Positions 1 through 12,119 of a stretch of 64,000 bases of DNA are shown in pieces. The notes under the pieces are model-generated. The model ran no database searches and had not been told where the DNA came from. It saw only the letters and a program-made list of their open reading frames with translations. Source of the DNA: Capitulum mitella (lineage: Eukaryota > Arthropoda > Thecostraca > Pollicipedomorpha > Pollicipedidae); the NCBI GenBank assembly GCA_030062745.1, contig CP099847.1, forward strand, positions 914,304 through 978,303. Reading direction: 5' to 3'. How positions within the stretch are numbered: position 1 is the first letter of the stretch; each line of letters begins with the position of its first letter. The position numbers were made by a program, and so were the translations under genes.

Positions 1-835
1 CCCTTCCAGTGCGCGTGTTAATAACATTTGAATGATTTTCCCAGGCACTGGTTGTACAGATTTAATAGTCCTGCACATTGTTAGTATTGGAATCTGCCGT
101 GAAATAGTAAGCTTGCATTCAGAGGCAATGCTGTATAAAAGCCGCTGTGCACCCAAAAACTTACCAACCCATGGCGCGGCCTCATCTAGTTGGTACAGTT
201 TGACGATTCGCGAATTCGAATTTGTTGTGATTAAATGTTGCAGCTGCGGCATCTAGAAACGAGCTATTTCCAATTAACGATGTCCGTGTTAATCAAGGTA
301 ATTTCAGGATCTTGGGCAGATATAAACTGTTACGAAATACAGGGAAGAACTCTCGAAAATTAATAAAACCCTACATGTGAAGCATAATGCCAAGAAACGG
401 CTCAAAATCTCTTTTTTCATATGTAAGTACAGTGATAAGTGTGTCTGTGTTTGTTCCGTCTGAGGCACTCAAGGACCTTCAGTCATGCTGTCTAATGCTC
501 GTCTGCTTCAGCCGTCGAAGTCCTAAAGCAACTGGGTATAGTGTCCCGGGGTAGGTTTAATCACAGTGAATGTAAATTGACTGAAGCCGCGCTGTAACCG
601 AAATAATATTTCCTTTTATATATGACTACCCTTTGCTAGATGACGTTTAATGCCAAACAGTTCACTCTGGACAGATGTAAGCTGGATCTCACGCACCCAA
701 ACATGGCGAGTGTTACGTTTTTGTTTTTTGTTTTTTGTCAGTCTCGTACGACTAACCACTAAAAAAAGCCTGACCAACTGAACAACTCGTCGATGGGCAC
801 AGTTAACACATGCCAAACGGGTCAGCCGAAGGTAC
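1..835. other. Unassigned sequence, no gene recognised
   Basis: Short open frames on both strands overlap each other and match no family I recognise. No RNA gene or repeat array is visible. A T-rich run lies near 718-740. The stretch ends at the TTAG that borders the first TTAA-type element. Confidence 0.5.
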
Positions 836-839
836 TTAG

Positions 840-2046
840 CCCGTCCCCGACTGGGGGGCAGTTGACTGGCCCCCCTGAGGTTTTTCTGGGATTGCGAGAG
901 AACCAACAAACACAGTCACGAAACTTTGTGTACCTTTTGCTCCATCAATTTTACATCTCGTGTCGAAATTCTGACCTCAGGTTAGGTCAGGTACCTGACC
1001 TAGGTCAGGTCAAACAGACCTATGTCAAAAAAACGTTTAGCGCCCTCTAACTTTTTCGCAAAACAAGATATCTCAATAATACTTTCAGGGATTAGTGATC
1101 GTGATAGATGCAACAAATCTGCTATCTCAGATTTTTCGGAATTTTTCGGGTCATTGACCTAAGGTCAAGCCCATCTTTAAGACATATCGCCGTTTTTTTC
1201 GGAAATTGACGAAATATTTCATAACATTTTTAGTGTGGAGTCAAGCAGACGTCTAGTTACCGTCATTGGGCAAAGAATCAATGACTTCCAGCCATTGGCC
1301 TGGGGTCAGGTCACGAATAACTGTAGTGGGCCAAAATGTACCACCGTCAAAATCGACGATGAATTACTCAGAATGGGTAGAAAATGGCAGAACTAGCTTG
1401 CACAGACGTCAGTAATACCAGAAACCTCAAAAAGTTTGAAAAAGTAGCATATTTTGGAAATAAACAGGCTCTCGCCAATAAAGCTCCGCCAACTTTGTAG
1501 ATTGGTAACCAATCAATTTTTCCCAAAATTTAAGCATGAGAAACCATCACAAGAACCACAAAGATCAATAAAATTGACATAGATCGTCTTTTTTCGCAAA
1601 AATAATGGAACGCCAAAATTAGTTCCCGTCAATTTGGTACCGCATACGGCAGCGGCGCACACTGACGGCTGACGGGAGAATTACGATGTCTTTAACTCAA
1701 CGTTTCGGCGTATATATTGAAGAAATCTGGGAAATTAGACGTGTATCGGCATTTGCGGACCTTTACTTGTGCGCTGGTGCCTTTACCCATGCGTTGTTAG
1801 TCACAGCCCTTGAGATTCAGGCCATTTCTCGGTCTCATGCAGTCGGCTATGAGAAAACATATATAGGGCGTAAATTGGCTTACATATCATCTAAAACTAA
1901 AAATGAGACCAGTTTTGAGCTCTACTCGTCACAGGCTTTCCAACGGTATGCTTATTTTTTTCGTGCGACCAACCGTTCGTGAGTTAGAGGGGGGCAGTCA
2001 ACTGCCCCCCCCCCCCAGTTGCCCATGTTCGAGATGGACCGACGGG
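840..2046 (+). mobile_element. TTAA-flanked non-autonomous DNA element, family 1, copy A (piggyBac-like MITE)
   Basis: The element starts CCCGTCCCCGACTG at 840 and ends GACGGG at 2046. It is flanked by TTAG (836-839, one base off) and TTAA (2047-2050). Just inside both ends are long G-run/C-run palindromes of the type GGGGGCAGT(T/C)(A/G)ACTG followed by C-runs. A second copy lies inverted at 42195-43414 and aligns along its whole length, which fixes the boundaries independently. CCC/GGG ends next to TTAA are typical of the piggyBac superfamily; no transposase is encoded, so the element would depend on an enzyme in trans. The left part carries clustered AGGTCA/TGACCT hexamers (about 980-1020). 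The superfamily assignment is inference from termini and target site only. Confidence 0.75.
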
Positions 2047-2050
2047 TTAA

Positions 2051-5000
2051 GAGGTGCATTCTGTCTAGGTGTTTTGGCTAGTATTAGTTTTTGTTGACGC
2101 AAAAACTCGCTGTAGCAGAATAAGCGGAAAGGATCTCAGCCGAATGGGCCTGTGGTCGCAGCCTTGAGGAAGGAAGGAAGCCGGCACTTCTAAGTACGAT
2201 ACGAGGTAACGGGTGAATGGAGGCACACTTTTAGCGTTTGAAAGGCCTGATGCACTGAAACCTGGATCAGTTATCTCCAAAGCCATGCTAGCCTCCGCCA
2301 ACCTGCTTTTTTATATTTCCCGTAAAATTCCCGGATTTTCTTCTGAACGCCGGTTGCCTTGCCTCAGTCAACTGCGAAACTGTAACTGTAACTGTCAACT
2401 GCAACTGTAAACTGCAAAAAGAGGCCTTTGAAGGGCAAGATTGGGCCAATTTTGTAAAGCGACTAATGATATATTTCAAACAAACGGACTACGAACTGAT
2501 TTAGTCACACAAACGCAGTGCGGCTGGCTCTCAGCGTGGCTCCCGCGGGCAGTCGGAGTGTGGGTGACGCCGTCTCCGTCCCTGTCTCGTTTCCACCTGT
2601 CCGGGAAGGACATCCGCGTTACCGGCGAGCTCGGCACTAATGGAGGGCTGACGAGGCTGATTACCAGTCACTCGAGCGCCGCCCAAAGGCCGGCAGAGGT
2701 CCCAGTTTTGAGAGCACCGTCCGAAACCGTGCCGTCGCCAAGCGAGCGACGATATCTTCGAAGGCACGAGCCGGAAATAATTCCCGACGAGTAGCCGGCG
2801 TGTTCTCCGCGGAAGAAAATGAGGTTTCGGAATGGAGAGCAAATGGGTGAACTTTTGGTAGTTTTAGGAGGATCCAAAGTCACTTAAAAATTGTAATCAA
2901 TCACGGTGATGATTGTTCATTTGGTACATGGAATGTTACTTCATCTGTGTCATTAGAAGGCTGAAGCCTCTTTTTCGACAATGCAATAATTTGTCCTCGT
3001 CTCGCCATGACCCTTCACATAGAGGAGCTGAGGTCGCCCAACTTGCAACGAACAAAGCAAAGGTAATTAAATATGGATGCCTGAAGGTCCTGGCTGATGT
3101 AGATGCCTATCCTTGAAATGAACTCTACCGTTTTGGACTATTTTAAATCCCTTCCTGCTTCTCGGCTTTCGAAAAGCTCCACCCCTCATATGGAGCATGA
3201 TAGTCGCTGACCATTCTGGAGTCGCTTTGTGACTTTGGACTACGTTGACGTGTTGGATTTCACATGGAAAAATGTCAAAACATTACGGCAGTGATACAGA
3301 CTCGTTACCGTCAATGTGGAACAAATCCCACAGTTGACCGGTTTCAGCAATCTCGCAACTTCCGGCTTTTGATTTTTAGGGCGAAGTAAGGGGTCGAACT
3401 ATGCATGCCGCGCTCTCAAAACTCACGACAGCCTAGTACGTAAGACTGAACGCATCCTGTGAGACCCCGCTGGCAGTCAGCCTGGCGGCTTATGCTGCAC
3501 CGCGCGACCCATTGGTACGCTAGCACTCATTTCAATCATTGATTTCTTGCATAAGTTGTCTGTAGGGCACCTTTTTGCCCACAGTTAGCCAGAACACGAA
3601 TGTAAAAGTTTGAACATAACTCAACCTGAATATTAAAAATCGTGGCAAATAAAAGGAAAACGACCCAACGTCGAATCTTACAACAGACATGCATTGCCAC
3701 GTCATTTCGTGAAGGCATGATAATTCAGATCGAACCATTTCCTTAGCTCTTTCCTTTACTCTACGTGGCTGGGAGTATGGAGTCCCCAATAATAAAATAA
3801 TTTCCGCAACTCTCCAGCCCTGGTTTTGTTCTCCTCGGTCACGTATTTGCCTCGGACGAAATCTGGCGGGCGCTGGATTTTCTGGCCAATCTGGCAGCTT
3901 GGTGTCACGTCACGCTCTCCCTTTTTTCATTGGATGGTAACCAGTAGTGTATCCGCGACTTTCTTAAGGGACTCAAGGCTGAAGCGAAAAGGCTTGATAC
4001 TGCTCTCGCCATTTTATTGCAGACATGGCGCTTTGACTATCAATATCACACCTGAAGATTTTGAAAATGAAAATGCATTACCTTTTAATTCCAAAAGATC
4101 TTTGTCTTCTAAACACATCGTTTGTGACAAAAACCAATTTTTTGAAACCTCTGACCATAGGGGGGGTCGATTTGCTTCTCTGATCCGCCTCTTGTTACGC
4201 TACTCATGTTAACTAGCCTATTTTACACGTTTTACCTGCATGTTTAGCAGAATCCTTAGTTTTCACATAAGCGCTGCAAATGAAACACCAATGTTTCCGA
4301 ATTTTAACATTAGGTCCATGATGATGCATAGGAAGAATGGACTGCGAAATGACACTCGCAAAACTAATTGTTTTACGAAACGCTCAACTTTGGTCGGTAG
4401 TTAACTGATCATCAGGGTCAAGGGATGCATTATGGGACTGTAATGTCATGGAAGTCGCTGCGAATCACGCAACAGCACACCAGTATCACGTCACACGCAA
4501 TCATCACGGAAAATCGGATAATACCGGTGAAGTTATATTAAGAGGAATTCAATGGTGGCGTCACTAACTGTTGAACAAATAGAAAAGCACACGGATAGCA
4601 GAGGAAATTTGTGTGCAGGACATAATCATTGGCACCCGAGTAAACACAGAGTTTCGCCTGCAACGTCCAAACAGAGATTTTTCATTAAAGCTGGACTATT
4701 GCCGCTTCCAAAGGCCAAAACGCCAGCCAGGGCAGGAAATGAATATATGTTTAGTTTCTGTCCTAGACTGTTTATTCACAGTGCCATCGTTCCGAGACAC
4801 CGCAGCCACTCAACGACTTGTTACGTTATTATGTTACGAAGTTACCGGCATAGTGCATTCCGTTGAAATAATGCATAGGTCATTCTGGACGGTGACGGCT
4901 ATTTCGCTTTGCATGCAGTTCCATGCATTGAGGTATCAATATTCATACCTTATGAATGGGACCAAAGACAAATGCATTACATTTCTGTAGGAAAATGTTC

Positions 5001-5489
5001 TAGGATGGGTCTGACATAGGTCGTAGCATCATTTTACGAGCACTCAGGTAATGAACTGGTACGCCGAAGTTTTGTTTCATTTCCTTATCTCGTAAAACTG
5101 CGAAAGTTGATTTTTCTATTTCCCATCCGGTGCGAGCTCCCGCTTTTCCCACGGCCCCACATTAGTGGGGACAGATGCAGAGTTGACCTCACCCGCTTCA
5201 GTTCTGTCCTGTTCAGTGTGGCGGTCTTTCGCGTCGATATATCGTGTGACTCGGAACGAGACTGAGCATCATTGGACCAAAAGCCTCATAATTTCCCGAG
5301 CCCTGTCAGCGGTGCCACTCACACCTACTCATTCGCCCCCGCCCTGCCCCGTCCAGCCGATATCAGTGAATGTTGTGTGGAACACCTCAATGATGTTTCG
5401 CTAGTACGCGTTTGAGTGTAAGGACAGCTTACCACAGGTGTTTATTATTCCCCGCCATTGCAGCAATATTGCATATTTCGTAGTTCATA
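2051..5489. other. Unassigned intergenic sequence
   Basis: No recognisable gene. A short (TGTAAC)-like run lies at about 2375-2415. The part at about 2520-2800 is richer in CG and open in several frames on both strands (for example 2441-2794 plus and 2531-2842 minus) but shows no domain and no clear exon structure. The rest is AT-rich with short overlapping open frames only. Confidence 0.4.
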
Positions 5490-5546
5490 ACGAGTATGTC
5501 CTTGGAAAATAGCGGCAATGCAGCAACACTTACAGAGTTGTATTGT

Positions 5547-5626
5547 AACGTTTCGACTACATACAGTCTTCGTCAGCAAGTTCAACACGAAAATCCACAT
5601 AGCAAGAAACAGTCCCAATCAACGTT
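5547..5626 (-). ncRNA. Hammerhead-ribozyme-like fold in 3' region of PLE copy 1
   Basis: On the minus strand the order is AACGUU (5626-5621), a roughly 44-nt helix-I arm, the catalytic box CUGACGA (5576-5570), a GACU/AGUC hairpin, and GAAACGUU (5554-5547). AACGU pairs with ACGUU to make a 5-bp helix III, leaving GUU as the candidate cleavage triplet. The same boxes occur in copy 2. Hammerheads are known in Penelope-like elements. The proximal base pairs of helix I are poor, so activity is not established. Confidence 0.5.
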
Positions 5627-6903
5627 GAATTTTAAGTGGATGTGCAAAAATCACACTGCTCTCCTCCTACAGAATATGTAAGTCAATGCTAATATGCCTT
5701 ACTTCATGATACTAAGAACCGTCGCTGCTTTGGACCATTTTACAAACCCCGCCCTCGTGTTAATCGTTCCGTTTTTTGCAATGTTTGCTGCTTCCATCGC
5801 TCGTCTGTTTTCTTTGTTTTTGCAAGACACTAGACTGGCAAAGTTACCCCAGTTTGGCAGGTGGTTCCACCGTTCGATGTGAGCGACAAATGCATTGTAT
5901 GACATTCGGTTTTTTACGCCCCTCCTACGTTCTTTTATTCTTGTCTCTATTCCCTTCCCAGTTTCTCCTTCCTATATAAGCCTGATTACACCCCAACCCC
6001 CAGTAGAATTTTGTATATTACATTCTTGTCTTTGGTCCTTCGCTTTTTACCCAGAATTATTAGTTCACCTGTTTTTTTTCCAGATGCAATGGCTACTTTG
6101 TTTTCTGCTCCCTCGAGATATTTCGGAATCGTTTCGGCCTGACCCGAGAGTGCGTAGAAGCTCTTGACTCTTCCCTAATTTTTATAGGTTTTTTAGATGA
6201 ATGAGCAGGCCTTTGCTTCATGAAGGATACAGAAATGTGGCAAATTTCCTTCTCCAAATACTCATCGCTACAGATGTGAAATGCCCCGGGGAAGAAGCCG
6301 ATGAGTATACTTCGTTTTACCCGACCATTATGTCCTAAGAAGTAATGTACGTAGTTCTCTCTGTTCGTTGGTTTTCTCTAGACTCTAAATTTTACATTTT
6401 TTTCCCGTGTCGTATCACTTCAGTATCAAGAAAAGGATGGCCCCCCTCTTTTCACGCTCGACGGCGAACTGGATTTTGACATCCACTGAGTTAAGCTGCT
6501 CGAGTTTTCCATCTAAATCTAGGTTTTGCGGAATCACCACAAATATATTCTCAACACAGCGCATCCAAAGCACATCTTCCCCATGATTTTTCGGTTGTGG
6601 TTGCTTTCCAGCCACCCCATACATATAAACATGCGGCGACTGGACTCAGTGGGGAGCCCATCGCCAGCTCGTTATGCTGCACATGCTCCTCTGAATTGAG
6701 CGTAAATTCCCCAAAGTGCATACATATTGATACAAGTTTTAGATAATCAGCTTTTGAAAGAGGTAGACCGCTAGGATCCATCTTGTCAATTACACTTTCA
6801 TCATCCCGAGAGCACCTTAACGGGAACGCTGGTGAATAATGCTTTTACATCGAAGCTAGCCCGAAACTTATCCTAAAAATCCACGTCTTGTAACATTCCC
6901 ATC

Positions 6904-6919
6904 AACTCAGAGGTGTTCC
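6904..6919. repeat. Target-site duplication of LINE 1, left copy
   Basis: AACTCAGAGGTGTTCC (16 bp) occurs here and again at 12818-12833, exactly bracketing LINE 1. The uninterrupted PLE copy 2 carries the corresponding sequence once (reverse complement near 13683-13698), giving an empty-site comparison. Confidence 0.9.
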
Positions 6920-7230
6920 AGTTCAGCGGCTGCGGTCAGCGTGACCGGTCGTGTGTCCGCTCGCTCCGCGCTCCGGGCGCCCACACGGCACCAAACGCGC
7001 GCGGGCGGGCGACCGCGAGCGGCAAGTGCAGCGAGAGCTCTTTCTCGCACTCGAGTGATATTTAATCATTTGTTTACAGACCCGAAGTCCAGGGTCTAGT
7101 GATTGTGGTAGTGAGGTGCCTGCAGCCGCTCTATCATAAGAAGCAAGTGACTGGCTTCAGCGCACTTCATCTGCTGTGCCGGCGTCTCATGGAAAAAAAA
7201 CGCCAGTGAACCGGCGACAGCCGACTATCC
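6920..7230 (+). promoter_or_regulatory. CpG-rich 5' untranslated region of LINE 1, likely internal promoter
   Basis: The first roughly 150 bases are strikingly CpG-rich (for example GCGCGCGGGCGGGCGACCGC near 6997), unlike the AT-richer flanks. Full-length LINEs of this group carry an internal promoter at the 5' end, so this is the expected place. No specific factor site is claimed. Confidence 0.45.
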
Positions 7231-8153
7231 TTGGAGAACAAAACGTCGGTATCGGACATCGTCCGAAACTATGATGGAGCCAAGCCGCCAGATGACCGAG
7301 ACGGAAGCCGAGAAAAACGTGACCGCTCCGAATCAGGGGAGTCTGTACCGGTAAGCAAACGGGGCGCTACCAGCCGGGAGGACAAGTCTCCGCGGCTGCC
7401 GGCTCAGATGAACCGCGATTTAAAGAGCTATACAGAGCTGGCCATGGAGCACCTTGAGGAAAATATCTTAAAAAGCATCTCAGAAGATTTGCATGGGTTC
7501 AGGGTAGCCATCGAAACGAAATTTGAGGTCCTGTCCCTTCGAATCCAGAGACCTCGAAGAACGCGTCGAAAATAGGGACCTTCAGTCAGAAGAAATATCA
7601 AAAACCCTCTAGGATGTAAAAGACGAAGTAAAGGAGCTGAAAGATAGGGTTGAGGACGCGGAACTTGAATTCGCGACTCCCCTGTCCCATGCTCTCCGGG
7701 AAGGCCATTGCGCCTCGCCGTGCCGCCCAAGTCGCCGCCGGCCCTGCCCAGAGGCGGCCGTCGGAGTCCGGCCCAGGGCGGCTCGGACCGAGAGGACATC
7801 CTAGAACTCGTGACGTCGACTCTGAACCAGTGTCTCGACGGCCTCGGCCTGGAGGCCAGTGACATTGATAGGGCGCACCGTTTGCCAGGACCTAAAAACA
7901 AGGTAATTGTCAGATTCGTCAGATCAGGGTAAGGGAGCGCTCGAGACCAAATCATGTGGATAAGGATGGAGCTGAGAGGCAAAGATCTTTCCGTTAATGA
8001 AAGCCTGACACGTCGCCGAGGCGAGATTTTCCGCAGTCGTCTGCAGTCAAAGAAGGCTGGGAAAATTTACACAGTTTTTTTTTCTCGCGGCGAGCATGTC
8101 TTCTTTAAGCCAGAGCAGCATGCAGTCAGCATCCGTGTAGACTCGATGTGTTA
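7231..8153 (+). pseudogene. LINE 1 ORF1 (L1-type RNA-binding chaperone), frameshifted
   Basis: L1/Tx1 ORF1p is a trimeric RNA-binding protein of the retrotransposon RNP. The first piece (7231-7575) is a charged, low-complexity N-terminus followed by a helical stretch with coiled-coil character (LAMEHLEENILKSISEDLHG). The reading continues after a stop in another frame with VKDEVKELKDRVEDAE. A middle piece (7708-7932) has the RRM-like core ending DIDRAHRLPGPK...VIVRFVRS. The last piece (7954-8154) has the C-terminal domain with RGKDLSVNESLTRRRGEIF, a typical ORF1p CTD motif. I see no in-frame ATG; the first open codon of the N-terminal piece is TTG at 7231. At least two frame changes make it non-functional. 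Confidence 0.75.
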
Positions 8154-8500
8154 ACTGTGGGAACTGGGTATCGCGGTGACCCGCTAATCTTCTTCCTGAG
8201 AGAGGTGCAAGTGATAGGTAACATACGGCGATGTTGCTTCCCAAGTGCGTGTTCTTTTCAATTTTGTCATGCGTCACTCCACTTTGTATGTACTGGATGC
8301 GCCCTGGTTGATGGCTCGTTTCGGCCGAACGGGGACAGGTGTACTCGGGTGAAGGTCGGTGAACTTTGGCAGATTGTTATGGTCTCGAGTTTTTTTTGTC
8401 GTTCTTAGCCTGCAGGTCCGACTAAGACTATCATATTTCGTTGGTCGACCTATTTGGCCATCTTTTCTCTCCCGGCCGTTTCCCCTAGACAAATCTGAAA

Positions 8501-9347
8501 ATGGATGATGTGATGTCTGGCATGAAAATATGCTCTGTGAACTGCCGAGGGCTAGCCGATCTTAAAAACAGACGAAACGTGTTCCATTTTTTGCGACAGG
8601 CCGATTTTCACGTTTGCTTTATACAAGAGTTACACTGTCCAAAGGGGAAGAAAACTCGTTTAGGAATAGCTGAGGAAATGATATTATCATTGTACCATGC
8701 ACAGGTAGCACAAGTGGTGAGCAATCTTGACAAATAAGATACAGGCAGATTTCTCTGGCACAATAATAGACGAGGAAAACGGTAGATACATTATAACAAA
8801 AGTGAGCTTGGAAAGGAAACTTAAACTGTGGTTGGTTAATATATATGCTCCAAACAGAGACAGCCCGCATATCTTCGTTGATGTTAACGGAATGATTGGT
8901 GAATGTCAGAACAGAGAGCTGCTCCCAATAACAGTGACAGGCGATTTCAACTTGGTGCTTTCTCAAAGCATGAACACATTTAGTTATGCCAAGGAAAATA
9001 ATGTTGGGGCTAGACAGGAGATTGCTATACTGATGGAAGACCAGGACCTAGTCGACATATATAGATCGAGAAACAAATGTACAAATAGATTCACCTGGCG
9101 AATCCAAAATCATGATGTTAAAAAAGCCCGCCTGAATTTCTTCCTTACCTCGAACAACTTAGAACGTTGGATACTGACTGCGGGCATTCACGCTGGATAC
9201 CGAACAGTTCATTCGATGGTGATGTTGATCCTAAACATAACAGACCAACCCCGAGGAAGGGGACTTTTCAAATTTAACATCTCCCTGCTTCGAGACGCCC
9301 GACTTCTTGAGCAAATTAAAGTCACAAGAGCTAAGACGGTAGCCTAG
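8501..9347 (+). pseudogene. LINE 1 ORF2 endonuclease domain (APE-like), decayed
   Basis: This is the N-terminal AP-like endonuclease that nicks target DNA. It starts ATG 8501, with a second ATG at 8522 immediately before the domain (MKICSVNCRGLAD). The catalytic Glu motif CFIQELHC follows, then a frameshift near 8735. The next frame (8727-9347) has LVNIYAPNRDS, the GDFNLVL motif and RFTWR. Two catalytic motifs are altered: the usual RLDFFL appears as RLNFFL, and the SDHS/TDHS motif appears as TVHS. ORF2 then meets a stop at 9347. Endonuclease activity is not expected. Confidence 0.85.
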
Positions 9348-9348
9348 T

Positions 9349-11682
9349 ATGCCATACTCCTGTACACGGAGACATTCTTGGCAGAAAGTAAACACCTTTT
9401 CCAGTTTACGACAAGTGATTCCCTTTTTTGAAGCTCTCATGATGGACTTGAGATCCGAAACCGTCCCGCACGCTATTCATAGAAGACGATTGCGACAGAG
9501 AAGAGAGCAATCCCTTGTGAAGGACATACAGGAGATAGAGAGTCAACTTGATGAACATTCTAATACGGCTTTTGTGGAGACATTGAGAGAAAAGGAACAG
9601 GAGCTGGAAGAATTAAGACAAGATAAAATAGATGGCATTTTGGTGAGGCCACGTGCACTATGGCATGAATTCGGCGAGAAGCCCAGTAAATATTTCTTGT
9701 CGCTAGAAAAGCATCACTACACCAGTAAAATAATGCCGTGCTTGCAAACACCGTCAGGCCTAGTTTCAGACCATGGAGCCATAATGTCCAATTTGCAGGC
9801 CCAATTCAGAAAACTGTTCGAAAATCACGATGTTACAGAATACCAAACCTTTTTGGGGGGTCTGAGGTTTAAAACGCTCAATGACACAGATGTCACGGAG
9901 ATGGAAAAACCTATAGAATTAGAGGAACTAAGCCAGGCTCTTGAGACTATGATGAATGGGAAAACCTCAGGTAGTGGTGGATTCCCTGCTGAATTCTTTA
10001 AAATATTTTGGAATGGCCTCAACCACTTCCTCTTGCGGGTGTTTGCGAAATGTTTTGTCAGCAGAAACTTGCCGCTAACCATGAGAGAGGGAATATTAAT
10101 CCTGATTCCTAAACCAAACAAGCCTAGAGACCAAATTAACTCGTACCACCCGATAACGTTGTTAAATGTCAGCTAAAAGATATTGTCAGGAGTGTTAGCC
10201 AGCCGATACAAGAAAATGTTGCCGGGTCTCATACATCCTGCGCAGACGAGTTTTTTGAGAAACCGGTTTATCGACGATAACGTAAGAATTATGTTTCATA
10301 GGTTAAAGGAAGTAAAACGCCAAGGACTCTTCATCAGTTTGGATATCGAAAGTGCCTTCAGCTCTATATCTTGGTCATTTATTCGAGAGGTTTTGAGAAG
10401 ACGTCGTTTTCCATCCAGTTGCATTTTTTGGCTTGATATTTTGTATGTGCAGTCTTTCTCAAGGATCCCATATAACGGGCACCTATCCGAAAAAATCGAG
10501 TTGCACAGGTCATGCCGCCAAGGGAATCAGCTCAGTTGTTACTTTTTTTGTTGATAATTGAATGTCTTGCCCAGAAAATTCGTGATAACCGTCACATGCA
10601 AGGCATAAAGATAGACGAAGAGGAGTATAAGATATCGCTATATGTCGATGACACGCTTTGTCTTCTGAACGGGGACGTTAACAGCACACGAGCCCTTTTC
10701 CATGAGCTTGGCGTGTTTGCCAAATTCTCTGGTCTCAGGCCAAATATAGAAAAAAACGCAAGCAATGTGGGTAGGACACATAGAAAATAGTGCTGGTAAC
10801 GTGTGTCCTGAACTGCAGCTGGAGTGGATGACGAAGACGAAAGTATTAGGCCTCGTCTTCCAGAACGACTGTGATAACATGTGCCACGTCAATTATTACG
10901 ACAAGCTAGAGGCTATTACAAAAACCATCCGAGCATGGAATGTACGTAGTCTGACTCTAGATGGGAAAATCATTGTTGTTAAGTCTCTTCTGTTGTCAAA
11001 ACTGACTCACTTGTTCACGTCACTGCACTCGCCTCCTTCAGGTTATCTTCAGGAGCTAAAAACATTGCTATTTCGATTCATCTGGAACGGAAAAAGGGAT
11101 AGGATTAGGAGGCAAACAATGGTCAAACCACGAATTAAGGGAAATATGGCAATGATGGACTTGGAATCCCACATTGCTGCTTTGAAGATTTCTTGGGTCA
11201 GAAGACAGATGATCGCAACTCATAAATGGACTGCACCTTTTCACCCTTTCTGGAGGAGATCGTTTTTCATCTGGGAGGTGAACTCAGGATTACTGCGTAA
11301 CGTTGCCAGCACGGTGGTAAATCCTTTCTGGCAGGAGGTTGTCCTGGCCCTCCCAACATTTAATGAAGCCTACAAAATCCAGGACGAGGACATCTCATGT
11401 TCAGTGTGGTTCTCAGACCACAGCAAATTTTTCAGGACGGGATTACGAGGGTGGCATGCGTGCGGGATTCGGTATTTGAATGATTTGCTGGGAAGAGATG
11501 GGGCGCTTATGAGCTTTAATGACTTTAGAGTTAAATTTAGACTTAACACAACGTATCTTGATTACCTGGGACTTATAGAGAGCCTTCCGTTACGCTGGAG
11601 GCAGTCAGGGCAAATATTAACGCAGCCCATTATACATCCAGTTGTGAAATATATATTGGCGAAGAATACGGGAGTAAAATAA
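9349..11682 (+). pseudogene. LINE 1 ORF2 reverse transcriptase domain, broken into several frames
   Basis: Pieces at 9349-10176, 10183-10554, 10512-10790 and 10765-11682 together cover the RT. Visible in order: a helical linker with KPSKYFLSLEK, MNGKTSGSGGFPAEFF, the fingers motif ILIPKPNKPRDQINSYHPITLLN, then after an in-frame stop the palm motif LDIESAFSSISW where the usual D of AFDS is replaced. RSCRQGNQLSCY (usually RQGDPLSP) and the catalytic box YVDDTLCLL follow. The thumb and long C-terminal domain (FHELGVFAKFSG, RFIWNGKRDRI) run to a stop at 11682. Stops and frameshifts make it inactive. The C-terminus resumes after the inserted MITE. Confidence 0.85.
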
Positions 11683-11767
11683 ATCTGTGATGTGCTTGTA
11701 GAGTGGAAGATCAGAGAAGTGAAAAATATCTGGGAACGTAAATGGAAAGGCTTGTTCTCGGACCAAT

Positions 11768-12086
11768 GTGGCTAAATTCAGCCAGTTAGGTGTTAAGGAT
11801 GTAGACATTAATTCATGCTGCTGGATCGCTCTGCTGTTAGGCTTTCTGGCAGCTGTATTGCTCCTCCCCTTATCTGAGACCAACCAATGAGCACTGAGCA
11901 GAGGACGGCTGGTGTCTGACTGCCCCAGGCAATACAAATGGGACGGGCAGATTAGCGAAGGGTGCCAAGGTCAATGGAGAGGCGGCCAATAACTAGCGGC
12001 GGCGATTCAGAGCCATGGCAGGAACAAGTGTGACAGCATGAATTTCAATCTACATCCTTGACACCTAACGGACTGAATTTAGCCAC
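11768..12086. mobile_element. 319-bp MITE inserted in LINE 1 ORF2
   Basis: The two ends are inverted repeats of 53 bases (11768-11820 and 12034-12086) with only seven mismatches by eye. Both begin GTGGCTAAATTCAG and both contain AAGGATGTAGA and ATTCATGCTG. The interior (about 210 bp) has no coding content. LINE ORF2 reading is lost across it and recovers at about 12130. No clean target duplication is visible, so the superfamily is undetermined. Confidence 0.7.
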
Positions 12087-12119
12087 CCTGTCTCGGACAC
12101 TAATTAGAGCGCAGTATAC

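Larger units (their letters stand above)
5490..6919 (-). mobile_element. Penelope-like retroelement copy 1, 3' part (RT palm, GIY-YIG, 3' tail)
   Basis: Read on the minus strand this holds the second half of a PLE ORF, broken by stops and frameshifts. The segment 6781-6551 carries the RT motif AMGSPLSPVAA, characteristic of PLE reverse transcriptases. It is followed near 6600-6415 by the region with NLDLDGKLEQLNSVD and then a decayed linker (6415-5910). The last piece (5905-5699) is the C-terminal half of a GIY-YIG endonuclease: an H..H stretch, KNKENRRAMEAA with the conserved E, then INTRAGFVKW. The ORF stops at 5699 and a hammerhead-like fold follows in the 3' region. The 5' half of the same element lies at 12834-13352; the two halves were separated by insertion of LINE 1. 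Copy 2 at 13375 onwards is uninterrupted at this point. Confidence 0.85.

Noticed and set aside
1686-1982. About 70 residues of open frame conserved between family-1 copies A and B (RRVSA.AD.YLCAGAFT...)
   Set aside because: The two copies are highly similar DNA throughout, so the shared frame needs no selection to explain it. It has no domain and the element shows no other coding sign.
2441-2842. Overlapping plus and minus open frames in a CG-richer patch considered as an exon
   Set aside because: No domain, no convincing splice-site pair and similar openness on both strands.
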